A stretch of DNA of 64,000 bases from Devosia sp. YR412 (GTDB lineage Bacteria > Pseudomonadota > Alphaproteobacteria > Rhizobiales > Devosiaceae): NCBI RefSeq assembly GCF_900110945.1, contig NZ_FOFL01000006.1:1-64000 (forward strand), in the 5' to 3' direction. The notes beneath the pieces are model-generated. The model was not told where the DNA came from, did not search any database, and saw only the letters and a program-made list of their open reading frames with translations. A program made the position numbers and the translations under genes. Positions 34,401 to 42,779 of the stretch are shown piece after piece. Every line of letters starts with the position of its first letter. Positions within the stretch are counted from its first letter, which is position 1.

Positions 34401-34612
34401 CTGGCGCCCGCATAGGTGGCGCTGATGCGCACCGTGGTGGGGGCGATTTCGGGATATTGCGAAATGGGCAGCGTATAGACGCCGACCACTCCGGCCAGCG
34501 ATACTACAATCGCCAGCACCATGGCAAAGATCGGTCGGGCGATGAAGAAGCTGGCAATCGACTTGCGCGGCCCGCGCATCGGCTCGGGGGCGGTCACGAT
34601 GAGGGCGCTCAT
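31463..34612 (-). CDS. RND-family multidrug efflux pump, inner-membrane subunit (AcrB-like)
   Basis: A 1049-residue HAE1-type proton-driven transporter with twelve membrane segments and two large periplasmic loops. It begins SFFIARPIFAMVLAIVVSLA and GVVGVYTLPISQYPEIAPTT. TM4 carries LAIGLLVDDAIVVVENVERI with the proton-relay Asp pair at about residues 424-425. The C-terminal half shows GLAAKNAILIVEFAKDL and GVLPLATATGAGSGAQNAIG. Together with the membrane fusion protein and outer-membrane channel it exports drugs, dyes or detergents. It overlaps the fusion-protein gene by 4 nt. Confidence 0.95.
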   Translation of the reverse strand: MSALIVTAPEPMRGPRKSIASFFIARPIFAMVLAIVVSLAGVVGVYTLPISQYPEIAPTTVRISATYAGASAEAVENSVTTVIEAAMTGFTDLLYMQSSSSTGSSSVTLTFGTSIDPDIAQVQVQNKLALVESQLPESVQDSGLRVNRSGDSILMIGNIISTDGTYTSDQLSDIMSSTIEPRIEQVEGVGGIQSFGSGYAMRIWLDPLSLAEYGLTPADVSSAIQQQNTQVSVGTIGASPTVDGQQLRVTVTAQSLLQTTEEFQNIIIVSGEDGATVRLKDVAKVELGLESYGMSATFNGMPAAGFGVQLSSGANAITTAENVHATLDSLESALPDGVEIAYSYETTPFVELSIEKVVHTLIEAIVLVFIVLFVFLQNFRATLIPMIAVPVVLLGTFGVLAVLGYSINTLTMFAMVLAIGLLVDDAIVVVENVERIMSEEHLSAREATEKSMAEITGALIGIALVLTAVFIPMAFMSGSVGVIYRQFSITIATAMVLSVLVAIILTPALCAMMLKPHDPTKKKRFQLFGWFNRGFARLTGGYVGTVGYLVRRPLRMLIVFFAISGGAYYVYTQMPTSFIPEEDQGVLMTMINLPTGANAARTQAVVDLVEDYYLNVESAAVQSVFMTVGSGFGSAGENAASGFIRLKDFSERTDPELSASAVSARASAYFARIRDANIFALAPPAIQGLGQSNGFSMMLLDNANSGTTALGEAANQIATNTQGSTLVSNIRGNTRELDSQLKVTIDQEKAGALGVDLASANALLRAAFSGSTVNDFVYDGEIKPVIMTAAADYRMQPDDIKSWFVRNNSGEMVPFSAFATTSWEKGSASLSRFNGTPAISISGAPATGVSSGVAMDEMEAQAAALDGGYGAAWSGLSYQERLSGSQATMLYAVSILVVFLCLAALYESWSIPFSVILAVPVGVFGAVVAAHTFGQSNDVYFKVGLLTTIGLAAKNAILIVEFAKDLAGQGRSTIEAVLEAARLRLRPIIMTSVAFILGVLPLATATGAGSGAQNAIGIGVLGGMLAATALGIFLVPVFFVLIRRERKRA

Positions 34613-35820
34613 GGCGTAACCTCGGCAACGTCGCGCGGCGCCTGCTGGTAAATCACGCCATTATCCTCGATCACTACGGCGACTGGATTGATCGCGCCGC
34701 CGTCGGAGACCTTCTGCAAGCCATCGACGATCAACTCGTCGCCGGCGTTGACGCCTGATGTCACCACCCAGGCATTGTCCACCTCACGGCTGGCAGTCAG
34801 CACACGCCGCTCGGCCGTGCCATCCACGCCGACGAAATAGGCGGTCGGATTGCCGTCGTCATTGAAGGTCACGGCGCGCTGCGGCACGAGGAAGGCATTG
34901 GGCTGGTTGCCGACGCTGACCGTGGCGCGAACGAACATGCCGGGCAGCAGCGTCCGGTCTGGATTGGGCATGCTGGCGCGGATGGTGAAGCTGCCCGTGG
35001 TCTGGCTGATCACCACATCGGCCGCCGATACCGTGCCGGTCTGGTCATAGGCAGAGCCGTCTTCGAGCACGAGGGTGACGCTGGGCGCCGACCCGCCGCG
35101 CTCCAGCTCGCCCGAGGCCAGGGCCTTGCGCAGGGCCAGAAGGTTGGAACTGCTCTCGGCCAGTTCGATATCGACCGGATCGAGCTGGCGGATGGTGGTC
35201 AGCGCATCGGCTTGGTTGGCCGTGACCAGCGCGCCGATCTGCGCCGTGATGACGCCGACCGTGCCGGCGATGGGTGCCGTGACGCTGGCACGCTCCAGCG
35301 TCAACTGCGCCACGCGCAGCGACGCCTCGGCCGAGATCAGGCTTGCCTTGGCCTGGGCCAGGGTGGCCTGGGCGGTATCGAGTTCGGTCTGCGCGACGCC
35401 GCCCGAACCGACCAGCGCGGTATAGCGCTGGACAGTCGCTTCAGCGGCCGGCAATTGCGCCTCGGCACTGGCGACATTGGCCTCGGCGACTGCCACTTCA
35501 GCCTCATAGCTGGCGGCATCGATGGTGAAGAGCACATCGCCGGCTGCGACCTGCTGGCCTTCGCTGACATTGACCACGGTGACCATGCCGCCAACCTGTG
35601 GCCGGATCTCGGCCGTTGCAGAGGCCACGATGCGACCCGGCAGGGTGGTGGTCATCGGCACCGACTGGGCCGATAGCGTTACCGTGCCGACATCGGCCGG
35701 CCCGCTGTTCCCGCCCATTCCCGGAGGTCCGCCGCCGCCCATCGGCTGGGCGCTGGCGGCGCCGGTCAACACAAGAGTGACCGCAAGCATGAGGGCGCGG
35801 CGCGAAAGCTGAATTGTCAT
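34609..35820 (-). CDS. RND efflux periplasmic adaptor (membrane fusion protein)
   Basis: 403 residues with a signal peptide (ALMLAVTLVLTGAASA) and a Gly/Pro-rich mature start. The biotinyl-lipoyl half motifs GRIVASATAEIRPQVGGMV and VSEGQQVAAGDVLFTIDA are present, as are a helical hairpin (residues about 105-175), APIAGTVGVITAQIGALVTA, and beta-barrel and membrane-proximal domains. It bridges the RND pump and the TolC-like channel. ATG 35820 overlaps the channel gene stop by 4 nt; an in-frame extension upstream is shadow of the channel gene. Confidence 0.94.
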   Translation of the reverse strand: MTIQLSRRALMLAVTLVLTGAASAQPMGGGGPPGMGGNSGPADVGTVTLSAQSVPMTTTLPGRIVASATAEIRPQVGGMVTVVNVSEGQQVAAGDVLFTIDAASYEAEVAVAEANVASAEAQLPAAEATVQRYTALVGSGGVAQTELDTAQATLAQAKASLISAEASLRVAQLTLERASVTAPIAGTVGVITAQIGALVTANQADALTTIRQLDPVDIELAESSSNLLALRKALASGELERGGSAPSVTLVLEDGSAYDQTGTVSAADVVISQTTGSFTIRASMPNPDRTLLPGMFVRATVSVGNQPNAFLVPQRAVTFNDDGNPTAYFVGVDGTAERRVLTASREVDNAWVVTSGVNAGDELIVDGLQKVSDGGAINPVAVVIEDNGVIYQQAPRDVAEVTP

Positions 35821-37193
35821 GAACGTGTCTCCGCCGTGGTGGTGCCGGAAATGTCCCAGCCGCCACCGAGGGCCTTGCAAAGCGTGATGTATTGAATGGC
35901 GACCGCGACCGAACTCTGGGCCAGCGCGTCACGCGAGGAGTAAAGCGAGCGCTGCGCCGTCAGGACGTTGAGCAGCGTCGAGGAGCCGGCGCGATAGAGC
36001 TCGTCGGCAATGTCCGTGGCCTCTGTATAGCTGGTATAGCTTTTGGCCAGTTCCGAGCGGCGCGTCTGCTGTTTGGAAAAAGCCACCAGGGCATTTTCGA
36101 TCTCTTCCACCGCTTCGAGCACGGTCTGTCGATAGGCGAGATAGGCCGTCTTGGCATCGGACTCTTCGAGCCGCACCATGGCTTCCAGCGCCCCGCGATT
36201 GAAGATCGGCAGGCTGAGCGTCGGCCCCAGAGACCAGGCGGCGGCCGAACTGACCGAGAGATTTCCCGACAGCGTCAGGCTGGGATAAAGATCGGCCTCT
36301 GCCACGCCGACATTGGAAGCGGCCTGGGCTAGCGTCCGTTCGGCCTGGCGGATATCGGGCCGATCGCGCATCAGGTCCGAGGGAATGCCGGCAATCACCG
36401 TGCCCGAGAGGCGCGGAATCTGCGCGCCGGTGGCAAACATGGATTTCAGCGCCGAGGGCTCCTGGCCCAGCAGCACGCCGAGGCGATGGATGGATGCCGC
36501 CAGCGATATTTCGAGCGATGGAATGCTGGCGGCCGTGCTGGCCACGTCGCCGGTCAATTGCGCCAGGTCGAGCCGCGTCGCGACGCCCAGCTCCTGCTGC
36601 TGCCGGGTCAGCTGCAGCGTCTGGTTCTGGCTGGTCAGCGTGGTCTGGGCAATATGGATGCGATCCTGATAGCCGCGCGCCTCGACATAGGCCGTGGCGA
36701 TATCGCCGATCAGCGTCAGCCGCGCGCCATTGGCCTCTTCGGTGGCCGCATCGATCGAGGCTGCCGCCGCCTCGCGCTTCTTGGCGAGCCCGCCGAACAG
36801 GTCGATCTCCCAGCTGAGCGATGCGCTGGTGGAGCTGCTGACTTCGGTCGTAGACGTATTGCTGCTGCCGCTGACCGAGGACTGGCCGGCCGTGCTGCCG
36901 CTCGGCAGGCCGATGGCGCTGGCCGCCACCGTCTCGCGCGCCGCCACGACCCGTTCCACCGCCTGGGCCACGGTCAGGTTCTGTTTTAGACCGGCTTCAA
37001 TCAGGCCGTTGAGCTGGCTGTCATTGAAGGCGAGCCACCATTGCGTACTCGCTGTGACCGACTTGCTGCCGGCGGCCGTTGCGGCGCCATAGCGGGCGTT
37101 GCTGTCGATCTTTGGCGCCGTGAAGGATGAGCCGAGCGTGGTGCAGCCGGCGAGCACGAGTGTGGTGGCCAGGGCCGTGGTGACGCGAAACAT
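35817..37193 (-). CDS. Outer-membrane efflux lipoprotein (NodT/OprM family)
   Basis: 458 residues. The lipobox is TLVLAGC, so Cys17 is expected to be lipidated. WWLAFNDSQLNGLIEAGLKQ and NLTVAQAVERVVAARETV open the first alpha-barrel repeat, followed by LSWEIDLFGGLAKKREAA and SVGVAEADLYPSLTLSGNL-type motifs. This is the TolC-fold outer-membrane channel of a tripartite pump. It is the first gene of the minus-strand channel-adaptor-pump operon. The promoter lies in the 194-nt gap divergent from the two-component genes. Confidence 0.93.
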   Translation of the reverse strand: MFRVTTALATTLVLAGCTTLGSSFTAPKIDSNARYGAATAAGSKSVTASTQWWLAFNDSQLNGLIEAGLKQNLTVAQAVERVVAARETVAASAIGLPSGSTAGQSSVSGSSNTSTTEVSSSTSASLSWEIDLFGGLAKKREAAAASIDAATEEANGARLTLIGDIATAYVEARGYQDRIHIAQTTLTSQNQTLQLTRQQQELGVATRLDLAQLTGDVASTAASIPSLEISLAASIHRLGVLLGQEPSALKSMFATGAQIPRLSGTVIAGIPSDLMRDRPDIRQAERTLAQAASNVGVAEADLYPSLTLSGNLSVSSAAAWSLGPTLSLPIFNRGALEAMVRLEESDAKTAYLAYRQTVLEAVEEIENALVAFSKQQTRRSELAKSYTSYTEATDIADELYRAGSSTLLNVLTAQRSLYSSRDALAQSSVAVAIQYITLCKALGGGWDISGTTTAETRS

Positions 37194-37387
37194 GAGGCAC
37201 TCCGTGACGATAGGAGCGCCTTGATGACCCAGCTAGTTTGCTGGGAATCGTCGCGGCGTGACGCAATGTTGCTGGCCAGAGCCAATTTGTTTCTGGATTT
37301 TGCTGGCCCGGTAGCGGCAATTCATGATTACAAAACAGCCCTTGGCACAGGCTCGACCTGCGCTATGGAGGAACCCGGAGGTTCGCC

Positions 37388-38113
37388 ATGTCCGCTCACA
37401 TTCTGGTTGTCGATGATGACGCCGAAATTCGCCGTCTGCTCGCCCGCTATCTCGGCGAGCAGGGCTTTCGCGTCTCGCTCGCGGGCAATCGCGTCGAATG
37501 CGAGGCGCGGCTAGACAAGGAAGCGGTCGATCTCGTCGTGCTCGACGTCATGCTGCCCGATGGCTCCGGCCTCGATATCTGCCGCTCGCTGCGGGCCCGG
37601 CTGCCCAATATCGCCATCATCCTGGTCACCGCGCTCAAAGAAGAAGTCGACCGCATCGTCGGCCTCGAACTGGGCGCCGATGACTATCTCGGCAAGCCGT
37701 TCAGCCCGCGCGAATTGGTGGCGCGCATGAGGGCGGTACTCCGGCGCACGCCCCTGACCACGCCGGCAGCGCGGGCCGAAAGCGGCATGCATTATCGCTT
37801 CGAAGGCTTTCTGGCCGATCCGGCCATCCGTTCGGTAACGGACGGAGATGGCCATGTGGTTGATCTCAGCGGCGCTGAATTCCAGCTGTTGCAGGTGTTC
37901 CTCGATCGCCCCGGCCGCGTGCTGTCGCGTGACCAGTTGCTCGACCTGACGCAAGGCCGCGAGGCCGGCCCCTTCGATCGCTCGATCGACGTGCTGGTCA
38001 GCCGCTTGCGCCGCAAATTCCGCGACGCCGGCGCCGACAATCTGCTCAAGACTATCCGCAACGGCGGCTACCAACTGGCTGCCCGCGTCGAAACCAGCGA
38101 AGCCACGTCATGA
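37388..38113 (+). CDS. OmpR-family response regulator
   Basis: 241 residues. The receiver domain has the acidic pair D10-D11 (VVDDDAEI), phospho-acceptor D53 (VVLDVMLPDGSG), the Thr in LVTALKEEV and Lys in YLGKPFSPREL. The C-terminal winged helix shows LSGAEFQLLQVFLDRPGRVL, SRDQLLDLTQGREAGPFDRS and the recognition region IDVLVSRLRRKF. GGAGG before the ATG sets the start. It overlaps the kinase gene by 4 nt. Divergence from the efflux operon suggests that it regulates the pump. Confidence 0.94.
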   Translation: MSAHILVVDDDAEIRRLLARYLGEQGFRVSLAGNRVECEARLDKEAVDLVVLDVMLPDGSGLDICRSLRARLPNIAIILVTALKEEVDRIVGLELGADDYLGKPFSPRELVARMRAVLRRTPLTTPAARAESGMHYRFEGFLADPAIRSVTDGDGHVVDLSGAEFQLLQVFLDRPGRVLSRDQLLDLTQGREAGPFDRSIDVLVSRLRRKFRDAGADNLLKTIRNGGYQLAARVETSEATS

Positions 38114-39369
38114 GATCCCTGCGCCTGCGCATCGCCGCCATCCTGATCGGCGCCATCGTGGTGGTGGTTCTGGTCGCCACCTCGGCGGTGTTGCTGATTA
38201 CCAATCAGCCTGACCCCGGCCGCATGATTTGGCCGGTGGCCAGCCAGATCATCGCCATCGACAAATTCTACAGCCAGCAGCCGCTGGGTGGCGACACGCC
38301 GCCCGAACTCGACAGTCTCGGGCCGCAACGGGACGATCTCACCATGGCTTTGCGCCAGCGTCTGGCGCAGGCGGGCATCGACTACCCAGTCTCGGTTTAT
38401 GACAAGGCGCATGACGATACCCAGATCGCCGTCGTCGAACTGGCCGGCGAACAGCTCGGCATCGAATTCCCCACCAATATGCCCCTGCCCCGCGAGGTCT
38501 GGTTCCTGCTCGGCAGCTGGCTTGGCCTGGTCGTGCTCGGCGTCATCGCCGTTTCGCTGTTCATGGCCTATCGCGTTACCCAGCCCTTCGCCATGCTGGA
38601 GGATGCGGTCAATTCGGTCGGCAGCGACGGCCTGCTGCCGCACATTCCCGAGCGCGGCTCGGGCGAGGCGCGCCAGACCGCCTCGGTGATCAACCGCCTG
38701 TCCGAACGGCTGCGCCATGCCATGGAAAGTCGCATGCGGCTGGTGGCGGCGGCGGGACATGACCTGCGCACACCGATGACCCGCATGCGCATCCGCGCCG
38801 AATTCCTCAATGACGAGGATCGTATTGGCTGGTCGAAAGACATCGACGAACTCGAACTGATCGCCGACAGCGCCATCCGCCTGGTCAAGGAAGAAGTCAG
38901 CCGCGACGCCAGCGCACCCCTGGCGCTGGACCGTCTGCTCACCGACACTGTCGAGGAACTGCGGGCGCAAAAACTGGCCATCCAGCTTGGCCCCGTTGAT
39001 CCCGTCGAACTCAGCCTGCCACCGCTCGCCACCAAGCGAGCCTTGCGCAACCTCCTGATCAACGCCGCCACGCATGGCCATGGCGGAACGGCCAGCCTGA
39101 CTGCCGACGCGACACAGGTCGTGATCACCATTGCCGACCGGGGCCCGGGCATCCCGTCCGACCTGCTATCGCAGGTGTTCGAGCCCTTCTTCCGCGCCCA
39201 ACCCGGCCGTATTCAGACGACGCCCGGCGCCGGCCTCGGCCTCGCCATCGCCCGCGAAATTGTCGAACGCGCCGATGGCAGGCTGACGATCGAAAATGGC
39301 GCCCAAGGCGGCCTGGTCCAGACCATCCGCTACGACCGGCAGCGGTTTCAGGCGGCAGGCAGCGCCTGA
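38110..39369 (+). CDS. Sensor histidine kinase (EnvZ-like)
   Basis: 419 residues. TM1 (AAILIGAIVVVVLVATSAVL), a periplasmic loop of about 110 residues, and TM2 (FLLGSWLGLVVLGVIAVSLF) are followed by a HAMP linker. The dimerisation helix carries AAAGHDLRTPMTRMRIRAEF with H217. The ATP-binding domain has NLLINAATHGHG (N box), DRGPGIP (G1) and GAGLGLAIAREIVE (G2). It phosphorylates the response regulator encoded just upstream. The stimulus is unknown; envelope or drug stress is plausible given the divergent efflux genes. Confidence 0.93.
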   Translation: MRSLRLRIAAILIGAIVVVVLVATSAVLLITNQPDPGRMIWPVASQIIAIDKFYSQQPLGGDTPPELDSLGPQRDDLTMALRQRLAQAGIDYPVSVYDKAHDDTQIAVVELAGEQLGIEFPTNMPLPREVWFLLGSWLGLVVLGVIAVSLFMAYRVTQPFAMLEDAVNSVGSDGLLPHIPERGSGEARQTASVINRLSERLRHAMESRMRLVAAAGHDLRTPMTRMRIRAEFLNDEDRIGWSKDIDELELIADSAIRLVKEEVSRDASAPLALDRLLTDTVEELRAQKLAIQLGPVDPVELSLPPLATKRALRNLLINAATHGHGGTASLTADATQVVITIADRGPGIPSDLLSQVFEPFFRAQPGRIQTTPGAGLGLAIAREIVERADGRLTIENGAQGGLVQTIRYDRQRFQAAGSA

Positions 39370-39447
39370 GGCTGGCGCGCACACGCGCCGCGCTTCATCT
39401 GATTTTGCCCCTTGCGATTCAGAAATCGCCGTGCAATTTTCCGTTTG

Positions 39448-39517
39448 CGAAAACCTTTTCCTAAATTGCCAGGCCTGACTTCAGCACTGGCGCAAGATCA
39501 AGCGGAAAAGCTTTTCC
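39448..39517 (+). promoter_or_regulatory. Two LacI-type operator-like palindromes before the ABC operon
   Basis: GGAAAAGCTTTTCC (39504-39517) is a perfect 14-bp palindrome. CGAAAACCTTTTCC (39448-39461) is a second site with GAAAA/TTTTC arms. The spacing of 56 nt between starts suits DNA looping by a LacI-family dimer or tetramer. The LacI gene of this cluster (42780-43823) is the obvious candidate. The sites are 73-142 nt before the binding-protein start. Confidence 0.6.
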
Positions 39518-39589
39518 AGAGATGCCCGGATAGGGCGAGGACGGCGGAGGGAGGAGCTTTCGCCGGCCGATCATACAGGGAGGATTTTC

Positions 39590-40843
39590 ATGACCATGCC
39601 ACTTCTGGGCAGGATGGCGCTTGCGCTGTCGCTTTCGGCCGCTGCTTTCGCACCGGTCTCCGCCTCTGCCGCCACGCTGAGCCTGTGGGCGCGCGCCTCG
39701 AGTTCGAATGCTGCGCAACACATGGTCGATCTGTGGAACGAGAGCCACGACGACAAGGTGGAACTGACCACCATTCCCGACAACCAGATGGTGACCAAGC
39801 TCGCCACCTCGGTGCAGGCCGGCGACGTGCCCGACCTGATCTCGTTCGACCTGATCTTCATGCCCGATTTCATGAAGGCGGGTTTCCTGACCGATCTCAC
39901 CGCGACGCTTGGCGCCGATCCCAACCAGGAGAAGGTCGCGCAGGCCTTCAAGGACCTTGCCACCTATGACGGCAAGCTGTTCGGCACCGGCTTTACGCCC
40001 GACGTTTCCATCCTGCTCTATAACAAGGACCTGTTCACCGCGGCCGGGCTCGATCCGGAAAAGCCGCCGACCACGATTGCCGAGCTGCAAGATTATGCGG
40101 CCAAGATCCATGCGACCGATCCGGACAACATCTCGGGCTACTATTTCTCGGGCTCCTGCGGCGGCTGCAATATCTTTACCCAGGCGCCGATGATGTGGGG
40201 CAGCGGCGCGACGCTGCTGCCGGCCGGGCCGGATACGCCGGTGATGGAAGGCCCGGGCGTGGTGGAAGTGCTGACCATGCTCAAGGACATGTGGGACGCC
40301 GGGATCATTCCAGAGAGCGCCGAAAGCGATACCGGCGCCAATTTTACCGCCACTTTCGAAACCGGCACGGTGGGCATGCAGGGCTCGGGCGGCTTTGCCA
40401 TCTCCTCGCTCAAGGCCAATCATCCGGAGATGAATTTCGGCATTGCGCCGCTCCCCGGCATCAAGGACGGCGACCAGTCCTCCTTCGTCGGCGGCGACGT
40501 CATCGCCATCCCGACCGGTGCGAAGAACCCGGACTTGGCGACGAGCTTCATCACCTGGTCGCTGACCGATGAGGCGCAGCTCGAGGGCCTGGCAAAAAAC
40601 CTGATCCTGCCGGTTCGAACCGATCTCGCCGACAACCAGTATTTCCAGGCCGAGCCGCGCTACATCACCACCGCCGAAGCGGTCGCCATCGGGCAGACGC
40701 CCTATGCCTTCCACTTCAACGATATGGTCAACGCCGACCAGTCACCCTGGCTGACCATGATCCAGACGGCAGTGTTCGACGGCGATGTCGAGGGCGCGAT
40801 CGAAGGCGCCCGCGAGACCATGCTCGAGATTGCTGCGGACTGA
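39590..40843 (+). CDS. ABC sugar transporter, extracellular solute-binding protein
   Basis: A 417-residue family 1 (cluster B type) binding protein. A Sec signal peptide (ALALSLSAAAFAPVSASAA) precedes LSLWARASSSNAAQHMVDLW, then NQMVTKLATSVQAGDVPDLI and PDVSILLYNKDLFTAAGLDP, typical of oligosaccharide-binding proteins. A Cys pair in FSGSCGGCNIF is unusual and may form a disulphide. It captures an arabinose-containing or related saccharide, judging from the downstream GH127 gene (inference). A repeat element at 40880-41000 separates it from the permease genes. Confidence 0.92.
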   Translation: MTMPLLGRMALALSLSAAAFAPVSASAATLSLWARASSSNAAQHMVDLWNESHDDKVELTTIPDNQMVTKLATSVQAGDVPDLISFDLIFMPDFMKAGFLTDLTATLGADPNQEKVAQAFKDLATYDGKLFGTGFTPDVSILLYNKDLFTAAGLDPEKPPTTIAELQDYAAKIHATDPDNISGYYFSGSCGGCNIFTQAPMMWGSGATLLPAGPDTPVMEGPGVVEVLTMLKDMWDAGIIPESAESDTGANFTATFETGTVGMQGSGGFAISSLKANHPEMNFGIAPLPGIKDGDQSSFVGGDVIAIPTGAKNPDLATSFITWSLTDEAQLEGLAKNLILPVRTDLADNQYFQAEPRYITTAEAVAIGQTPYAFHFNDMVNADQSPWLTMIQTAVFDGDVEGAIEGARETMLEIAAD

Positions 40844-40879
40844 CTGCAGGTTGGTGCTCGTCGCCCAGGCTGGGCACCA

Positions 40880-41000
40880 GACCACCCCTCCCCTGACGGG
40901 AGAGGTGGGCCCGAGGGTCGGGTGAGGGGTTCAGCGCCGGTGTCGTGCCGAGAGTCTGAACCCCTCACCCAGACCCTCTCCCCTCGGGGGAGAGGGGACG
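40880..41000. repeat. REP-like palindromic repeat inside the ABC operon
   Basis: A compact set of inverted repeats fills the gap between the binding-protein and permease genes. Arms 40920-40934 and 40956-40970 are perfectly complementary over 15 bp. Outer CTCTCCC/GGGAGAG hairpins lie at about 40887-40904 and 40975-40997. It resembles the element at 5600-5790. Such a structure can stabilise the upstream binding-protein mRNA, which is usually needed in excess. Confidence 0.75.
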
Positions 41001-41034
41001 ACTGCGACACCCGAAGACAACTGAAAGCTTTCCC

Positions 41035-41910
41035 GTGGCCTCCATCCGCAATCGACATCTCGGGCTCATCTATGTCGCTCCCGCGCTGATTTTCGTCATC
41101 GCCTTCGTGCTCTATCCGCTGGGCCAGCTGGTTTACCTGTCCCTTACCGACACCTCCCTGCTCGGCGGCGGCGAATGGGTGGGCTTGGAAAATTACGAAA
41201 AGGCCTTTGCCGATAAGTCCTTCTGGCGGGCGCTGTGGTTCACGGTGAAATATACCGTGGTCATTACCCCGATCCTGATGGGTCTCGGCTTTGCCCTGGC
41301 CCTGCTGACCAGCAATAATTCGCCGCTGCGGCTGTTCACCCGCGCGACGATTTTTCTGCCGGTGGTGATCGGCCTCGGCACTTCGAGCCTGCTCTGGTAC
41401 TGGCTGCTCGACCAGCAGGTCGGCCTGTTCAACAAGATCCTGCTCGATCTGCATCTGGTCGAGGAAATGCCGGTCTGGTTCACCAAGGCCGATCCGGCGC
41501 TGGCTGCCGTCATCATCTCCGTCACCTGGAAGGTGATCGGCTTCGGCATGATCCTGTTCGTTGCCGCCATCCAGTCGATCAATTCGGAAGTGCTGGAAGC
41601 TGCCATCATCGATGGCGCCAATTACTGGCAGCGGGTGTGGAAGATCATTATTCCGCTGTCGATGCGCACGCTGTTGCTGGCGACGCTGATCTCGGCCATC
41701 GGCTCCATGCTGGCCTTCGACCAGTTCTACATCATGACCGGCGGCAATCCGCGCGGCCAGACCTTCACCTCGGTCTACTGGATCTACCAGAACAGCTTCA
41801 TCAGCTTTAAACTGGGCTATGGCGCGGCGCTGTCGATCATTCTGACCGCCATCATCCTGTTCTTCTCGGCCATCCAGGTCTTTCTCAGCAACCGGAGCGG
41901 CACGGAATGA
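41035..41910 (+). CDS. ABC sugar transporter permease (MalF-like)
   Basis: A 291-residue inner-membrane protein with six predicted segments, beginning LGLIYVAPALIFVIAFVLYP. The EAA cytoplasmic loop that contacts the ATPase is seen at LEAAIIDGANYWQRVWKIII (EAA-x3-G). The start is GTG with only a weak upstream site (GAAAG), and a small palindrome (41023-41032) overlaps it. It overlaps the second permease by 4 nt (ATGA). It forms a heterodimer with that protein. Confidence 0.93.
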   Translation: MASIRNRHLGLIYVAPALIFVIAFVLYPLGQLVYLSLTDTSLLGGGEWVGLENYEKAFADKSFWRALWFTVKYTVVITPILMGLGFALALLTSNNSPLRLFTRATIFLPVVIGLGTSSLLWYWLLDQQVGLFNKILLDLHLVEEMPVWFTKADPALAAVIISVTWKVIGFGMILFVAAIQSINSEVLEAAIIDGANYWQRVWKIIIPLSMRTLLLATLISAIGSMLAFDQFYIMTGGNPRGQTFTSVYWIYQNSFISFKLGYGAALSIILTAIILFFSAIQVFLSNRSGTE

Positions 41911-42767
41911 GCGCCATCAGCCAGAAATCTGCGCCCATGGCCCGCGCCCAGCGCTATCTGATCGGCGCCGTCTGCGTGCTGGTCATCACCCTGATGCTGG
42001 GGCCGATTGCGCTGAGTTTCTTTGCTTCGATCAAGACGCCGGCCGAAGCCTCGGCGTCGCCGCCCAACTATCTGCCACAGTCGCTGAGCACCGAGAACTA
42101 TCAAAAGGTCATCGACTACCAGGCTGGCCTCTTCACCTATGCCAGCAATTCCTTCCTCGTCGCCGGCATGGCCATCGTGCTCTGCCTCGTGCTGGCGGTG
42201 CCGGCCGGCTATGGGCTGGCGCGCTTCCGCCTGCCGGGTAAGGAGGTGATTTTCGTCCTGCTACTGGCGCCGTTGATGATCCCTTATCAGGCGATCCTGA
42301 CGCCGATCTATCTCAACTTCTCCAAGATCGGGCTGGCCAATTCCCATCTGGGCCTCGCCATCGTGCATGCCGTGCTGCAATTGCCGTTCTCGATCTACCT
42401 GATGCGCAATGCGTTCGAAGCGATACCGCGCGAAATCGAGGAAGCGGCGCTGATCGATGGCGCGACCTCGCTGCAGGTGCTGCGCCGCATCTTCCTGCCA
42501 CTGGTCATCCCAGGCGTGGTGACGGTGATGCTGTTCACCTTCATCAACTCCTGGAACGAGTTCCTCGCGGCCCTGATCTTCATGAACAAGGAAAGCTCCT
42601 TCACCGTGCCGATCATGCTGGTCTCCGTGCGCACCGGGCGGCTGGGCGCCGTCGACTGGGGCGCGCTGCAGGCCGGCGTTATCGTCTCGATTCTGCCCTG
42701 CATCCTGATCTATGTGCTGCTGCAGAAATATTACGTCTCCGGCTTCCTCAACGGCGCCGTGAAATAG
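41907..42767 (+). CDS. ABC sugar transporter permease (MalG-like)
   Basis: A 286-residue inner-membrane protein with six segments. The EAA loop is EEAALIDGATSLQVLRRIFL. LAVPAGYGLARFRLPGKEVI and FINSWNEFLAALIFMNKESS are typical of the MalG-type partner. The ATP-binding subunit needed for transport is not encoded in this cluster or elsewhere in the window, so a shared UgpC/MsmK-type ATPase is presumably used. A LacI gene starts 12 nt after the stop. Confidence 0.93.
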   Translation: MSAISQKSAPMARAQRYLIGAVCVLVITLMLGPIALSFFASIKTPAEASASPPNYLPQSLSTENYQKVIDYQAGLFTYASNSFLVAGMAIVLCLVLAVPAGYGLARFRLPGKEVIFVLLLAPLMIPYQAILTPIYLNFSKIGLANSHLGLAIVHAVLQLPFSIYLMRNAFEAIPREIEEAALIDGATSLQVLRRIFLPLVIPGVVTVMLFTFINSWNEFLAALIFMNKESSFTVPIMLVSVRTGRLGAVDWGALQAGVIVSILPCILIYVLLQKYYVSGFLNGAVK

Positions 42768-42779
42768 AGCGCCCCCCAG

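Noticed and set aside
31379-34651. Open frame of 1090 codons on the plus strand opposite the RND pump gene
   Set aside because: It is the exact antisense of a clear AcrB-like gene, rich in Gly, His, Arg and Asp without any domain. Long antisense frames are expected in GC-rich DNA.
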